DNA from: Acidobacteriaceae bacterium | GTDB lineage: Bacteria; Acidobacteriota; Terriglobia; Terriglobales; Acidobacteriaceae | Reading direction: 5' to 3' | NCBI GenBank assembly: GCA_003134855.1 | Contig: PLCS01000009.1 | Span: 80,327 to 144,326, forward strand | Length of the DNA stretch: 64,000 nucleotides | Shown: positions 52,494-61,527 of the stretch, in pieces | How the letters are laid out: the number at the start of each line of letters is the position of its first letter | Numbering within the stretch: position 1 is the stretch's first letter | Position numbers and translations under genes: made by a program | The notes under the pieces: model-generated | Seen by the model: the letters and a program-made list of their open reading frames with translations, nothing else | Told to the model about the DNA's origin: nothing | The model's database searches: none

Positions 52494-54736
52494 CGTTGTG
52501 CTTCTCCTTGCGGGTGATTGGTGAGAATCGCGGATCTCAGCGAATGGTCAGGCTCTTGGGGAACGATGTTTGGATGGCTGATCGCCAGGGCGCCGAGCCC
52601 CATGCCACGCCCGCAATCGCTGATGTAGAGCAGAGTGGCGGCATCGCTCCAGGCCGGGCCGTAGGCGTTGCAATCGCCGAAGGTGAGTTGAGTGGCGGCG
52701 TTCGGCGGCAAGCCGGCCCCAAATAAGTGCCAATAACTTCCATTCCGCTGCCGATAAACGAGAAGGCCGTTCGCAGGATTCACAGTGGACGAATCCATCG
52801 CATTGCCCGCATCCTGGATTCTTCTCGGCGACTCTCCCTGATGAGCAGCAAACAGGCGCGGGTTGCCATCTTCCGCGGCAGAAAACAGGAGCAGGCCCGG
52901 TGCGGCAATGACTGCGTCCCAGACGTTCATCTTCTCGGGAGTGACAGGCAACGGCGCATCCAGTATCCGGCCGCTTTCATCGAGATAAACCATCCACGCC
53001 CTGCCGGCTCCTTTGACTTCGCGCAGGAAAATCAAGCTGCGCCCATTCGGCGAGAGAGCAGGCGCTTCCGCATCAAGGATGGTGGCAATGGGGACAATTG
53101 CCGCGGAGCTTGAGGATACCGGCAACTCCACCAGCCGGGAGATCCCGCCGCTCACGGCTTCGATCCAATAACGGTTCACATTCGGACTCGACCCGATGGC
53201 GAGTTGGTCCTCTTCAACACCGGGCGGACCCGTTTGCGCACCACCGCCCCCTTCATCTTCCACGCGATAACCCTGCCAACCCATGGCCACGGTCATGCTA
53301 TGCTTGCCAGCCGGATGCGGAGCAAATCGCGCAAATGTTCTGCTTGTGCCCTCCGCGAGATACTGAGGGCCAGCGAGCGATCGCGCGTGGGTGAGAGTGG
53401 TTGCCGAAGCCGCGCACCAAATGGCCGCAAAGCCAGCCAGAGCCATCGCGAACTTCCAACGCGGCCATCCTGACTGCGGGGCCCATGATCCGTACGGCAT
53501 GGAGGTCGCGGCGCGCAACCCCGCAAGCAAACAGACCAGCATCGCCACGAGCGCCCAAAAGGGAAGAAAGTCAATCGATAACGCCCAAATCAAATGCTGG
53601 GCTGAAACGGCTGGGTGCAGGTTGCAGGCAACGAAGTAGCATCCCAGCAGAATGGTTCTGTGCCAGATGCCCTTAATCGCATCGACCGCCAGGACGGCGA
53701 CAAAGATGAGTACGACGCGATGATAAGAGGCTGGCTCGGTGGACAGAGCGAGCAGGAGGCAGGTAAAGGCGGCCCACTCCAGGCTTCTGCGCCGCGGATC
53801 TCCGTCCCTGGAAGAGATCGCCAGCAATGTCGCGCCGAGCAGACTAAGCTGCCAGAGCGGGTAGAGCAGGGCGTACAGCATCGGGGATGAAAGCAGCGGC
53901 TGAGGGTTCACCAGCGGCTGCGTCAGGAAGAGGCGATGAAAGAGACTGGATGCCGACGGAGCCGTCAGGCTGAACGGGTCATTGGCCTCGGCACGCAACA
54001 TGCGAGGAAACTGCTCGATCAAAAACACGCGCATCACGGGTTCGCCGAAGAGGAGAAAACAGAGGGCGAGAAGGCCGAGGGTGGCGCCGGCCAGGACGGC
54101 CGCCGGCTTCCACTGGCGCTTGCGCAGAAAGTAGAAGACAAAAAACAGCGGATAGACCTTGAGCGATGCCGCAAGCGCCAAAACAAAGCCGCAACCGAAC
54201 CCGCGTTTGCGCGTAGCGAGCCAATAGGCAAGCACCAGCAGGCCAAGCACAACCACGTGCATCTGCCCCAGAAGAAAGTTGTTGCGCAGAGGAATGATGG
54301 CGAGAAATGCGATCAGAGCAACACGGCGCACTCCCATGACGGTGATCCTTTGCATACCGTACAGCGACGCGGCCAATACGCCGACATTCACCACCAGCCA
54401 AACCCGCTTCGCGTCCAGCGCGTCCATCCATGCAAGCGGAACAATCGGCAATACGGAAAAAGGCGTGAGGCCTACAAAGCCCACCAGCGGCTGCGGGATG
54501 GACCAATGATCTTTCACGCGCTGCAGCCAGATCCAGTCGTAGATTCTGTCCAGCGCATAGTGGTTGCTCAGCAGGCGCGCCACGGTGTAGTAATTTCCAA
54601 AGTCAGAGATCAGAGATCGCCATCCGGGGACCAGCCCTTTGACCACAAAGAGAGCGCACAACGCGATCAGCACTAACATCTCTGCCGCCGGGAGAAGCCG
54701 GCGTATCGACCTCGGCATCTGTGCGCCAGCCATCAT
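52490..54736 (-). CDS. GT87 membrane mannosyltransferase fused to a TolB-like propeller
   Basis: A 748-aa two-part protein. Residues 1-440 carry about ten helices with the GT87/DUF2029 pattern (SDFGNYYTVARLLSNHYALDRIYD, NNFLLGQMHVVVLGLLVLAY, ALAASLKVYPLFFVFYFL), typical of polyprenyl-phosphate-dependent mannosyltransferases. Residues 470-748 form PD40/TolB-like beta-propeller blades (DAEAPALSPNGRSLIFLREVKG, DSSTVNPANGLLVYRQRNGSY, GDCNAYGPAWSDAATLLYI). Fusion of these two parts is unusual. It probably adds or trims sugars on the periplasmic side of the pathway. ATG at 54736 overlaps the preceding stop. Confidence 0.82.
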   Translation of the reverse strand: MMAGAQMPRSIRRLLPAAEMLVLIALCALFVVKGLVPGWRSLISDFGNYYTVARLLSNHYALDRIYDWIWLQRVKDHWSIPQPLVGFVGLTPFSVLPIVPLAWMDALDAKRVWLVVNVGVLAASLYGMQRITVMGVRRVALIAFLAIIPLRNNFLLGQMHVVVLGLLVLAYWLATRKRGFGCGFVLALAASLKVYPLFFVFYFLRKRQWKPAAVLAGATLGLLALCFLLFGEPVMRVFLIEQFPRMLRAEANDPFSLTAPSASSLFHRLFLTQPLVNPQPLLSSPMLYALLYPLWQLSLLGATLLAISSRDGDPRRRSLEWAAFTCLLLALSTEPASYHRVVLIFVAVLAVDAIKGIWHRTILLGCYFVACNLHPAVSAQHLIWALSIDFLPFWALVAMLVCLLAGLRAATSMPYGSWAPQSGWPRWKFAMALAGFAAIWCAASATTLTHARSLAGPQYLAEGTSRTFARFAPHPAGKHSMTVAMGWQGYRVEDEGGGGAQTGPPGVEEDQLAIGSSPNVNRYWIEAVSGGISRLVELPVSSSSAAIVPIATILDAEAPALSPNGRSLIFLREVKGAGRAWMVYLDESGRILDAPLPVTPEKMNVWDAVIAAPGLLLFSAAEDGNPRLFAAHQGESPRRIQDAGNAMDSSTVNPANGLLVYRQRNGSYWHLFGAGLPPNAATQLTFGDCNAYGPAWSDAATLLYISDCGRGMGLGALAISHPNIVPQEPDHSLRSAILTNHPQGEAQR

Positions 54737-56049
54737 GATTCACCTCGGCGCAGTTCTTTCGGCGAGGGGGCGGCATGGCCCGAACGTAGATGCACCTCCC
54801 ACGCAATGCTGGCAAACGCAAACCCTGCGCCAGTGTTGAGATGATGCCAGATGCGAGCTGTCTGAAAACGAAGATTGGCGGCCTTGTATGCCAGGGATTT
54901 CGCGGCCTTCCGCTCGATGCCCTCGCACAGCAGCGGACGATTGCCCACCGGCGCGAGACGCTTGGCCAGATGACGGCGCCATGCAGGCCGATCGGAATAG
55001 AAATGCGGATGCAGCAGAAGATTGAGTTTGTTTCCGGGCATATCGGTTAGCAGCCACCGTTGCGCGTAGCGATGGATCCAGAGGCGCACCGGCGAGCCGG
55101 CGGGCAGGGTGCAAACATTCTCGAGTGCCGGCGGGATAGGACAGGCGTATAGATTATGCGCACTCAGCAGCACAAGCGCGGCGGCTTCCGCCATGCGTCC
55201 ATCCGCGCAGAGCAATGCATTCACCTTCTGCCAAAGCGTATCGTCGTCTTGATGACGGTGCATGAATGCGGCAATCTCATAGAGCCAAAGCAGGCGAGCC
55301 CACGAACCCAGGAAATGCCGAAAGACGTGAAGCACCTGATAAAGAAATGCGTGATGTCGCGCCAAGCGCAGGAAGGAAACGGAACCAACTGTGTGCATCT
55401 CCGCCTGCGCAAAGGCGTCACGGGGGCAGTGCATCGGGTACGCCTCGGCTCCGGCATCCCAGAATTCAGAATGCAGTTCAATAGCCGCGCCCTCCTGCGG
55501 ATTGTAAAGATAGGCATCGTGCTCGAGGTGGCGAGATGCGGGGATGCGCAACCTGCGTTCATCTCCATCAACAGCGGTCAATCTGTATCCAAGCTTTTCG
55601 AGAGCCTGCTGTGCGCGCAGTGCGTCTTCATGCACGACAAGCAGATCGAAATCGATCTGGTGACGCTGCCATAACTCCGTCAGGTAATCGGGAATGAGAC
55701 TGAACCCCTTGACGCAGACAAAACGCACGCCCGCCTGCCGCAAAACCATGGCTGCCTGCCCGAAGGTCATGAGCATGCCGCTCATTCGCTGCGCGTTGTC
55801 GCGCCGGCGTTGTTCGAGCGCCTCAATCGCCGGCGCCGGGAGACTGGCGTACCTTTCCTCTTCCAGCAACCGGGCGTAAAGAGGCAGGGTAAGCCCGACT
55901 CGATCGAGCACGCCGATCTGCCGCGACCAGTCACGCACCGAATAACTGGATAAAGCGCGCCTCTTGCGGTCAGCATCCGCATTGTCCGCGGGCTCATTGG
56001 CGGAGAAACGGAGGGCATAGACAACACTCGACAGGAATTCTCTGCTCAT
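54733..56049 (-). CDS. NTP_transf_5 nucleotidyltransferase-family protein
   Basis: A 438-aa protein of the nucleotidyltransferase_5 family. FVCVKGFSLIPDYLTELWQRHQIDFDLLVV contains the DxD metal motif of the pol-beta-like fold near residue 135; HDAYLYNPQEGAAIELHSEFW and LARHHAFLYQVLHVFRHFLG are further conserved blocks. These proteins recur in acidobacterial and sphingomonad exopolysaccharide and lasso-peptide loci beside HprK-like kinases, but their reaction is not known. ATG at 56049 overlaps the preceding TGA; a TTG two codons earlier is less likely. Confidence 0.82.
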   Translation of the reverse strand: MSREFLSSVVYALRFSANEPADNADADRKRRALSSYSVRDWSRQIGVLDRVGLTLPLYARLLEEERYASLPAPAIEALEQRRRDNAQRMSGMLMTFGQAAMVLRQAGVRFVCVKGFSLIPDYLTELWQRHQIDFDLLVVHEDALRAQQALEKLGYRLTAVDGDERRLRIPASRHLEHDAYLYNPQEGAAIELHSEFWDAGAEAYPMHCPRDAFAQAEMHTVGSVSFLRLARHHAFLYQVLHVFRHFLGSWARLLWLYEIAAFMHRHQDDDTLWQKVNALLCADGRMAEAAALVLLSAHNLYACPIPPALENVCTLPAGSPVRLWIHRYAQRWLLTDMPGNKLNLLLHPHFYSDRPAWRRHLAKRLAPVGNRPLLCEGIERKAAKSLAYKAANLRFQTARIWHHLNTGAGFAFASIAWEVHLRSGHAAPSPKELRRGES

Positions 56050-56570
56050 GCGCAAACCTCCAGAGTCACGGCTGGAATCGATCGCGCGCCGCCATCATCA
56101 AGAAGGGACACGATCGCGCGGAGATAGACGGATAGCTGATCAATCTGATCGCGTTCAGTTCCAACCACCATCGCAAAACCTACGCCGTTCAGCGATGGAG
56201 GAGTGTGCGCGAACCAGGAACCACTGCCCATGCGGAGGGCGATACTGAGCCCGAAGCGACAAACTTCGATTGGCTCAGTTTCGGTCTCGTGGCACATAGC
56301 CGCTTCGGATTCCCGCTGAGTCTCCACCGCGATCTCCCATTCCGCATTCGCCACTCCGCCGGTGAGATCGGCCGGAATGTTCAAGCTGTAAAGGGCCTCA
56401 CCCATCAGCGTGGAATCTGTCCTGACGCATATGGCGGAATCGCGCAGAACAAATTGAAATGAATAAGGCAAGGGAATGCGCCTGTGCAGCAGGTCGGTTG
56501 ATGCGGCCGCGGCCTTTTGAGCGACGCTGGAATCTCGTTCAAGCACAAATTTGCTCCGTAAGAACTTCAT
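56046..56570 (-). CDS. Small protein related to the HprK-like N-terminal domain
   Basis: A 174-aa protein I cannot name. The segment RDSAICVRTDSTLMGEALYSLNIPADLTGG aligns by eye with GHACSLRTDSALLMEIAGAFFPPSQ near the N-terminus of the adjacent HprK-like protein, so the two appear to share a domain. There is no Walker motif here. It overlaps the kinase gene by 32 bp and the NTP_transf_5 gene by 4 bp, which implies tight translational coupling. It may be a regulatory or scaffold partner derived by duplication of the kinase's N-terminal half. Confidence 0.7.
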   Translation of the reverse strand: MKFLRSKFVLERDSSVAQKAAAASTDLLHRRIPLPYSFQFVLRDSAICVRTDSTLMGEALYSLNIPADLTGGVANAEWEIAVETQRESEAAMCHETETEPIEVCRFGLSIALRMGSGSWFAHTPPSLNGVGFAMVVGTERDQIDQLSVYLRAIVSLLDDGGARSIPAVTLEVCA

Positions 56571-57531
56571 CTAAATCTGCCGCAACCACCGCAGGCTCGC
56601 CGCTGAAGCGCACCTTCAGCGCGGGCAGCCGGCAAAGCTGTTGCATCAGTGATCGCCGGGTTCCGCTTTGTTCCGCGATTGTTTCCGGCTGCTCTTCGAT
56701 CTCTTCAAGCAGAGCCTGCATGGTCTCTTCCTCGCCAGCGTGCGAAGCATGGCAGATACGCGCGCCGGACTCCAAAGCGCGCTTCAGGAAAACAATCCCA
56801 AACGGCGTTGCATCCGTAGCGCGGTCAACGCTAAAAAAACTCCAGGGATCTATTTCATAGGACAACTCTCCGTTCAACGAGACAGCGGGAGACATGGTGG
56901 ACAGCTCTGGGAAGTAACGCATTGCATCGGGCAAGAGCTTGATCGAGGTGCGCATGCCCCACACGCTCAAGCCGTTCGGCGCATCGGAGACAAAGGTCCA
57001 TTCGTCTGAAAGGAGGCTCCAGCCGCGTAAGGCGAGCGCCAGAGAGAGGGTCGATTTACCAACGCCTGATGGGGCCGCCAGCAGGATGGCCCTGCCATCG
57101 CGCACCACGCATCCGGCGTGCAGCGCAATCACTCCCAACGACGGCGCAAGAATGCCCGCAATAACCGCCAGCACGGCTCGGCGAAGGTATCCTTCGTCGG
57201 CGATGATCCCTTCCGACAGGAACCCCGAGACCTCGCGCGCTTTCAAATCGAACCACACAGAGCCTTCGCGTCCGTAGTCGGCGTGAACGAATTCGTTTCT
57301 GCCGCGAAAGATGGGAAAGTCGCAATAGCCCATTGATGCTCCTCTGCGGCAACCGGCAAGCAGGGTAATTATCGCGCGCGATGCTGACGCTTCCTGAGCC
57401 TGACTTGGGGGAAAGAATGCGCCGGCAATTTCCATCAGGAGCGCCGAGTCGGTCCGTAACGAACACGCGTGACCGGCCAAGCCAAGGGTTGTCGAGTACC
57501 GTGCATCCGCATTGTGACCGCCTTCAATCAT
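56539..57531 (-). CDS. HPr-kinase-like P-loop protein
   Basis: A 330-aa protein with a C-terminal HprK/SerK-type kinase core. VIALHAGCVVRDGRAILLAAPSGVGKSTLSLALALRGW holds the Walker A loop, LLSDEWTFV the following acidic strand and SIKLLPDAMRYFPEL the next helix. The N-terminal 130 residues form a separate domain shared with the next gene. HPr itself is not expected as substrate; homologues in lasso-peptide and exopolysaccharide loci phosphorylate peptides or unknown targets. ATG at 57531 is used; an upstream TTG at 57609 would add 26 residues. First gene of the operon. Confidence 0.82.
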   Translation of the reverse strand: MIEGGHNADARYSTTLGLAGHACSLRTDSALLMEIAGAFFPPSQAQEASASRAIITLLAGCRRGASMGYCDFPIFRGRNEFVHADYGREGSVWFDLKAREVSGFLSEGIIADEGYLRRAVLAVIAGILAPSLGVIALHAGCVVRDGRAILLAAPSGVGKSTLSLALALRGWSLLSDEWTFVSDAPNGLSVWGMRTSIKLLPDAMRYFPELSTMSPAVSLNGELSYEIDPWSFFSVDRATDATPFGIVFLKRALESGARICHASHAGEEETMQALLEEIEEQPETIAEQSGTRRSLMQQLCRLPALKVRFSGEPAVVAADLDEVLTEQICA

Positions 57532-57738
57532 CTGTGTAACACTCGCCGCACTGGGTTCAGGATACTTCGGAAAATCCTTCGAAAAACCGGTGAAAGCAGG
57601 GAATGACAAAGAGATGACAAGGCTGTGACATACGAGCGGAAAAGCCAGAGCATAATCAACTCGGGATAAAGAAGTGTGCGCGAACGAGGATGAAGAAATG
57701 ATCTTTCAGCACGCGTGAACAGGAGGTTTGTTGAACCG
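57532..57738. promoter_or_regulatory. Divergent control region of the two operons
   Basis: About 200 bp separate the minus-strand polysaccharide operon from the plus-strand radical SAM operon. A/T-rich stretches lie near 57575-57590 and 57635-57705, and AGGAGG at 57721-57726 is the likely ribosome-binding site of the radical SAM gene. I searched for a cobalamin-riboswitch B12 box and did not find one. Confidence 0.5.
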
Positions 57739-59268
57739 ATGAGACATACATTGGAAGACGCAGGAACGGCCGATGTCCTGTTCACGCACGCCTATCACCT
57801 TGCCTATGACCCCAAGCAGTTGGAGCGCGGGCAGCCGTATCCTCCTCTGGGCACGCTTTACGCCGCAGCCGCGGCGCGGGAAAGCGGTTTCCGCGTGGCC
57901 GTCTTCGACAGCATGCTAGAAGATCCGGAGACGGGCTTCGCTCGCTCGTTGAAGCAGCACGAGCCGCGCGTGGTCATCCTTTACGAAGACAGTTTCAACT
58001 ATCTGAGCAAAATGTGCCTGCTCCGCTCGCGGGAATTGAGTTGGAAGATGCGCGCAGCCGCCGCGGCAACTGGGGCCATTGTGATGGCCCACGGCTCCGA
58101 TGCCGCTGACCACACCGAGGAGTATCTCGAGCAGGGATTCGATGCCGTGCTGTTGGGCGAAGGAGAACAGACCGTTTGCGATCTGCTCGATGCTATCCTG
58201 CACCGGGGTCAGGCGTCGGAGTGGAGGATTCCAGGGCTTGCCTGGCGTGATAGCTCGTCAGGGCGCGTCATGAAAACTGAGACTCGATCGCGGCAGCGCG
58301 ATCTCTCTCTTCTCCCCTTTCCGGCACGCGACCTTGTGCACCTCTCCGATTATGCCGATGCATGGAACCGGAGCACCGGATATGTCTCTACCAATGTTGT
58401 CGCCAGCCGTGGCTGCCCCTTCCGGTGCAACTGGTGCGCGAAGCCCGTTTTTGGAAACAGTTATTCGTTGCGGCCGGCGGAATCGGTAGCGGCGGAAATT
58501 GCGGAATTGAAGAGCAGCTATGGCATTGAGCATATCTGGTTCGCGGACGACATCTTTGCCTTGAACGCCAGGTGGACGGAAGAGTTTGCGGATGCCATGG
58601 AGCATTACGGCGCCGTACTCCCCTTCAAGATACAAAGCCGCGCGGATCTGATGCGCCCAGGAACGGTGGCGGACCTGAAGCGCGCCGGGTGCAGCGAGGT
58701 TTGGATGGGCGTCGAATCCGGTGCGCAAAGCGTGCTGAATGCAATGGACAAAGGCTTGCGCGTCGAATCGGTGGCCGCGGCGCGCGAACTGCTTCGCGGC
58801 TACGGCATTCGCGCTTGCTACTTCCTGCAATTCGGATATCCCGGAGAGGGCCTCAAAGAGATTGAAGCGACCATCGATCTGGTGCGTTCCACCCGGCCCG
58901 ACGATATTGGAGTTTCTGTTTCCTATCCACTGCCCAACACAACATTCTACGAGCGAGTTAGCGAGCAGCTCGGGGACAAGCGCAACTGGGTTGACAGCGC
59001 CGAGTTGAGCATGATGTTTCGCTCCGCCTACAGCACAGAATTCTACCGCTCCTTGCGCAACGCCTTGCATTTTGAGGTAACAGAAGGGCATCTTCCCGCA
59101 GAGTGCAAAACTGCCGGGAAGCTCCGCCTGCTTTGGGAAGAAGTCTATGCGCTCGAGGCCGTGTGCAGAACGACGCGGCCCACGACTCTTCCCATTTATC
59201 CCCAAGGATCGATGCCGCAATCACGGGAGCATGAGGCCATGGATGCTGCCGTTGCCGGAGTGCTATGA
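57739..59268 (+). CDS. B12-binding radical SAM enzyme 1
   Basis: A 509-aa class B-type radical SAM protein. The N-terminal cobalamin-binding-like domain covers residues 1-170 (PYPPLGTLYAAAAARESGFRVAVFD, EYLEQGFDAVLLGEGEQTV). The radical SAM core starts at ASRGCPFRCNWC with cluster ligands Cys226, Cys230 and Cys233, then IWFADDIFALN, VWMGVESGAQSVLNAMDKG and FLQFGYPGEG. The usual DxHxxG B12-His motif is not seen. Related enzymes methylate unactivated carbons or build antibiotics, hopanoids and bacteriochlorophyll. ATG at 57739 has AGGAGG 12 nt upstream; GTG at 57715 is an alternative. Confidence 0.88.
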   Translation: MRHTLEDAGTADVLFTHAYHLAYDPKQLERGQPYPPLGTLYAAAAARESGFRVAVFDSMLEDPETGFARSLKQHEPRVVILYEDSFNYLSKMCLLRSRELSWKMRAAAAATGAIVMAHGSDAADHTEEYLEQGFDAVLLGEGEQTVCDLLDAILHRGQASEWRIPGLAWRDSSSGRVMKTETRSRQRDLSLLPFPARDLVHLSDYADAWNRSTGYVSTNVVASRGCPFRCNWCAKPVFGNSYSLRPAESVAAEIAELKSSYGIEHIWFADDIFALNARWTEEFADAMEHYGAVLPFKIQSRADLMRPGTVADLKRAGCSEVWMGVESGAQSVLNAMDKGLRVESVAAARELLRGYGIRACYFLQFGYPGEGLKEIEATIDLVRSTRPDDIGVSVSYPLPNTTFYERVSEQLGDKRNWVDSAELSMMFRSAYSTEFYRSLRNALHFEVTEGHLPAECKTAGKLRLLWEEVYALEAVCRTTRPTTLPIYPQGSMPQSREHEAMDAAVAGVL

Positions 59269-59290
59269 AGGATGGAAAGAGAGGTAACAA

Positions 59291-60703
59291 ATGCCAGATC
59301 TTCTGCTGACGCACGGGTATTTTCTTCATGAAGATCCCAAAGAGATGCAGATCATGAAGCCTTATCCGCCGCTGGGCATTCTCTATATCTGTTCCCATCT
59401 GCGCTCTCGCGGATTCACAGTTGAGGTGCATGACAGCACATTCTCCACGCAGGAAGCACTCCACAAACGGCTCAGGGAAGAGACGCCAACCATACTGGGG
59501 GTCTACGCCAATCTGATGACGCGTCCCAAGGTGGTGAGGATTCTCGCGGAGGCGAAACGCCATGGCTGGAAGACTATTGTCGGCGGCCCGGAGCCGGGAG
59601 CGTATGTCGAGGAATATCTCCGCGCGGGAGCCGATGTAGTGGTCATGGGCGAGGGCGAACTAACGATGGAAGAGCTGTTGCCGATACTCCGCAGCGGCGG
59701 AACACAGCACCTCGATGGTGTGCGCGGCATCGCGTTTCTTGATAAGGATGGAAATGCCGTTCGCACCCCGCCACGGCCGCAGATACAGGATCTCGACGCA
59801 CAACCGTGGCCGGAACGGGAAGCCATTGATACACAGCGTTATGTGGAAACCTGGCGGACCCATCATGGCATGGGTTCCATCTCGCTGATCACGGCGCGGG
59901 GCTGTCCCTATCATTGTGAATGGTGCAGTCACCAGGTCTACGGCCAGACGCACCGCCGCCGCAAGCCGCGGTTTGTGGCCGATGAGCTTGAATGGCTGCG
60001 CAAACGATACAAGCCCGACATGCTCTGGTTCGCCGACGACGTCTTTACGATCCACCATGGATGGTTGCAGGAGTGGCGCGAGCAGGTAACTTCACGCTCG
60101 CTGCATATTCCCTTTGAATGTATCTCGCGAGCCGACCGCCTGACCGAGGAAGTTATTCGAACATTAGCGGAACTCGGATGCTTTCGTCTCTGGATCGGAT
60201 CTGAGAGCGGCTCCCAGCGCATTCTCGACCGCATGAAGCGCGGAGTATCCGTCGAGCAGGTGCAGCGGGCCACAAAGCTTTGCCGGGACTATGGGATTCA
60301 AACTGGCATGTTCCTGATGTGGGGTTACGAGGGAGAGGAGATGGAAGATATCGAGGCCACCATCGAGCATGTGCGCGCCTCCAAGCCGGATGTCTTTCTC
60401 ACCACCGTCGCCTATCCGATTAAAGGAACTCCGTATTTCAAACGGACGCAGGAGCAGGGGCTCATTCGCGAGATCCGCCCGTGGGCAGAAAGCTCTGACC
60501 GGGAACTGGAGATACTGGGAAGACGCAGCGGCGACTTTTATCAGATCGCGAACCAGTTGCTCAAGCATGAAGTTGAGCTAGTGCGGATCGACGTAAAACA
60601 AGATCCGGCTCAACAGGAAGAAGCCGGCTCTTTGAGAGGACGGATTATAGCCGAACGCGCGAGTCTGCATTTGGCCGCGCAGAGTGAGTTGAGGACTGCA
60701 TGA
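59291..60703 (+). CDS. B12-binding radical SAM enzyme 2
   Basis: A 470-aa relative of the preceding enzyme. The N-terminal domain reads PYPPLGILYICSHLRSRGFTVEV and GPEPGAYVEEYLRAGADVVVMGEGE. Cluster Cys205, Cys209 and Cys212 lie in ARGCPYHCEWC, followed by LWFADDVFTIHHGWLQEW, LWIGSESGSQRILDRMKRG and MFLMWGYEGEEMEDIEATI. Similarity to enzyme 1 points to ancient duplication, but the sequences are well diverged, so two distinct steps are expected. It begins 22 nt after enzyme 1 and its TGA overlaps the ATG of the methyltransferase gene. Confidence 0.9.
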   Translation: MPDLLLTHGYFLHEDPKEMQIMKPYPPLGILYICSHLRSRGFTVEVHDSTFSTQEALHKRLREETPTILGVYANLMTRPKVVRILAEAKRHGWKTIVGGPEPGAYVEEYLRAGADVVVMGEGELTMEELLPILRSGGTQHLDGVRGIAFLDKDGNAVRTPPRPQIQDLDAQPWPEREAIDTQRYVETWRTHHGMGSISLITARGCPYHCEWCSHQVYGQTHRRRKPRFVADELEWLRKRYKPDMLWFADDVFTIHHGWLQEWREQVTSRSLHIPFECISRADRLTEEVIRTLAELGCFRLWIGSESGSQRILDRMKRGVSVEQVQRATKLCRDYGIQTGMFLMWGYEGEEMEDIEATIEHVRASKPDVFLTTVAYPIKGTPYFKRTQEQGLIREIRPWAESSDRELEILGRRSGDFYQIANQLLKHEVELVRIDVKQDPAQQEEAGSLRGRIIAERASLHLAAQSELRTA

Positions 60704-61527
60704 CAGCTTCAGCGTGCCAATCCATCGCGCAGGCAGCCGGCCCTGCCGACCCTTTTGACTCGATTGCGCTTGACTACGATCGGGTGTTTACCTATTCGGC
60801 TATTGGCAAAGCGCAGCGGTCTCAGGTGTCGCGGCAAATCGAGCGCTGCTTTGCTCCCGGCAGCCATGTGCTCGAGCTCAACTGCGGGACCGGCGAAGAT
60901 GCGCTGGCATTGGCGCGCGGCGGCGTGAGGGTAAGCTCATACGACGCATCCCCGGAGATGGTTCGCATCGCCAACCTCAAGCTGAGCAATGAGCCGTTCT
61001 CCTCAAAGGTGCAATATTCCGTCCTACGCAACGAGGATTTATTCAAATTGGAAGGATCATTCGATGGGGCTCTATCAAACTTTGCCGGACTCAATTGTTC
61101 GCTTGACTGGAGTGGCATTGCGGATGAGCTTGCCCGGCTCGTGAAACCGGGCGGACATCTGCTGCTCTGTGTAATGGGCCGGATGTGCTTGTGGGAAATG
61201 GTCCACTCGCTTCTGCGAGGGCGCTTCCGCAAAGCCTTCCGGCGCACACGCCGCGGCCCGACTATCGCCCGCATTGATGGAAGCTCCTTGAAAATCATCT
61301 ATACATCCGTAAGCGAGGCAAGGCAATTATTCGCCTCCGGGTTTCAGCTATGCGGATGGCGCGGCGTGGGTGTGTTTGTCCCTCCATCCTATTGCGAACC
61401 GCACCTTCTGGGAAGAAAAAGAATGCTGAACCTGCTTGCGTCTCTTGACTCCTGGTTTGCTCACCTGCCTGGCGTGCGCTGCTGGGGCGATCACATCCTG
61501 TTGGATTTTGTGAGGCGCGAGGCATGA
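60700..61527 (+). CDS. Class I SAM-dependent methyltransferase 1
   Basis: A 275-aa Rossmann-fold methyltransferase. FDSIALDYDRVFTYSAIGKAQR leads into motif I VLELNCGTGEDALALARGG (near residue 50), then VRVSSYDASPEMVRIANLKL, FDGALSNFAGLNCS and LVKPGGHLLLCVMG. A C-terminal part with FRRTRRGPTIARIDGSSLKIIYTS is typical of small-molecule O- or N-methyltransferases. It overlaps both neighbours by 4 bp. Substrate unknown, presumably a product of the radical SAM enzymes. Confidence 0.88.
   Translation: MTASACQSIAQAAGPADPFDSIALDYDRVFTYSAIGKAQRSQVSRQIERCFAPGSHVLELNCGTGEDALALARGGVRVSSYDASPEMVRIANLKLSNEPFSSKVQYSVLRNEDLFKLEGSFDGALSNFAGLNCSLDWSGIADELARLVKPGGHLLLCVMGRMCLWEMVHSLLRGRFRKAFRRTRRGPTIARIDGSSLKIIYTSVSEARQLFASGFQLCGWRGVGVFVPPSYCEPHLLGRKRMLNLLASLDSWFAHLPGVRCWGDHILLDFVRREA

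Noticed and set aside
57532..57738. Cobalamin riboswitch before the B12 radical SAM operon
   Set aside because: No B12 box (GCCACTG-type) or typical stem arrangement was found in this 200-bp interval.
57739..60703. Recent tandem duplication of radical SAM genes 1 and 2
   Set aside because: The two proteins share only family-level motifs and differ almost everywhere else, so this is ancient divergence or independent recruitment.
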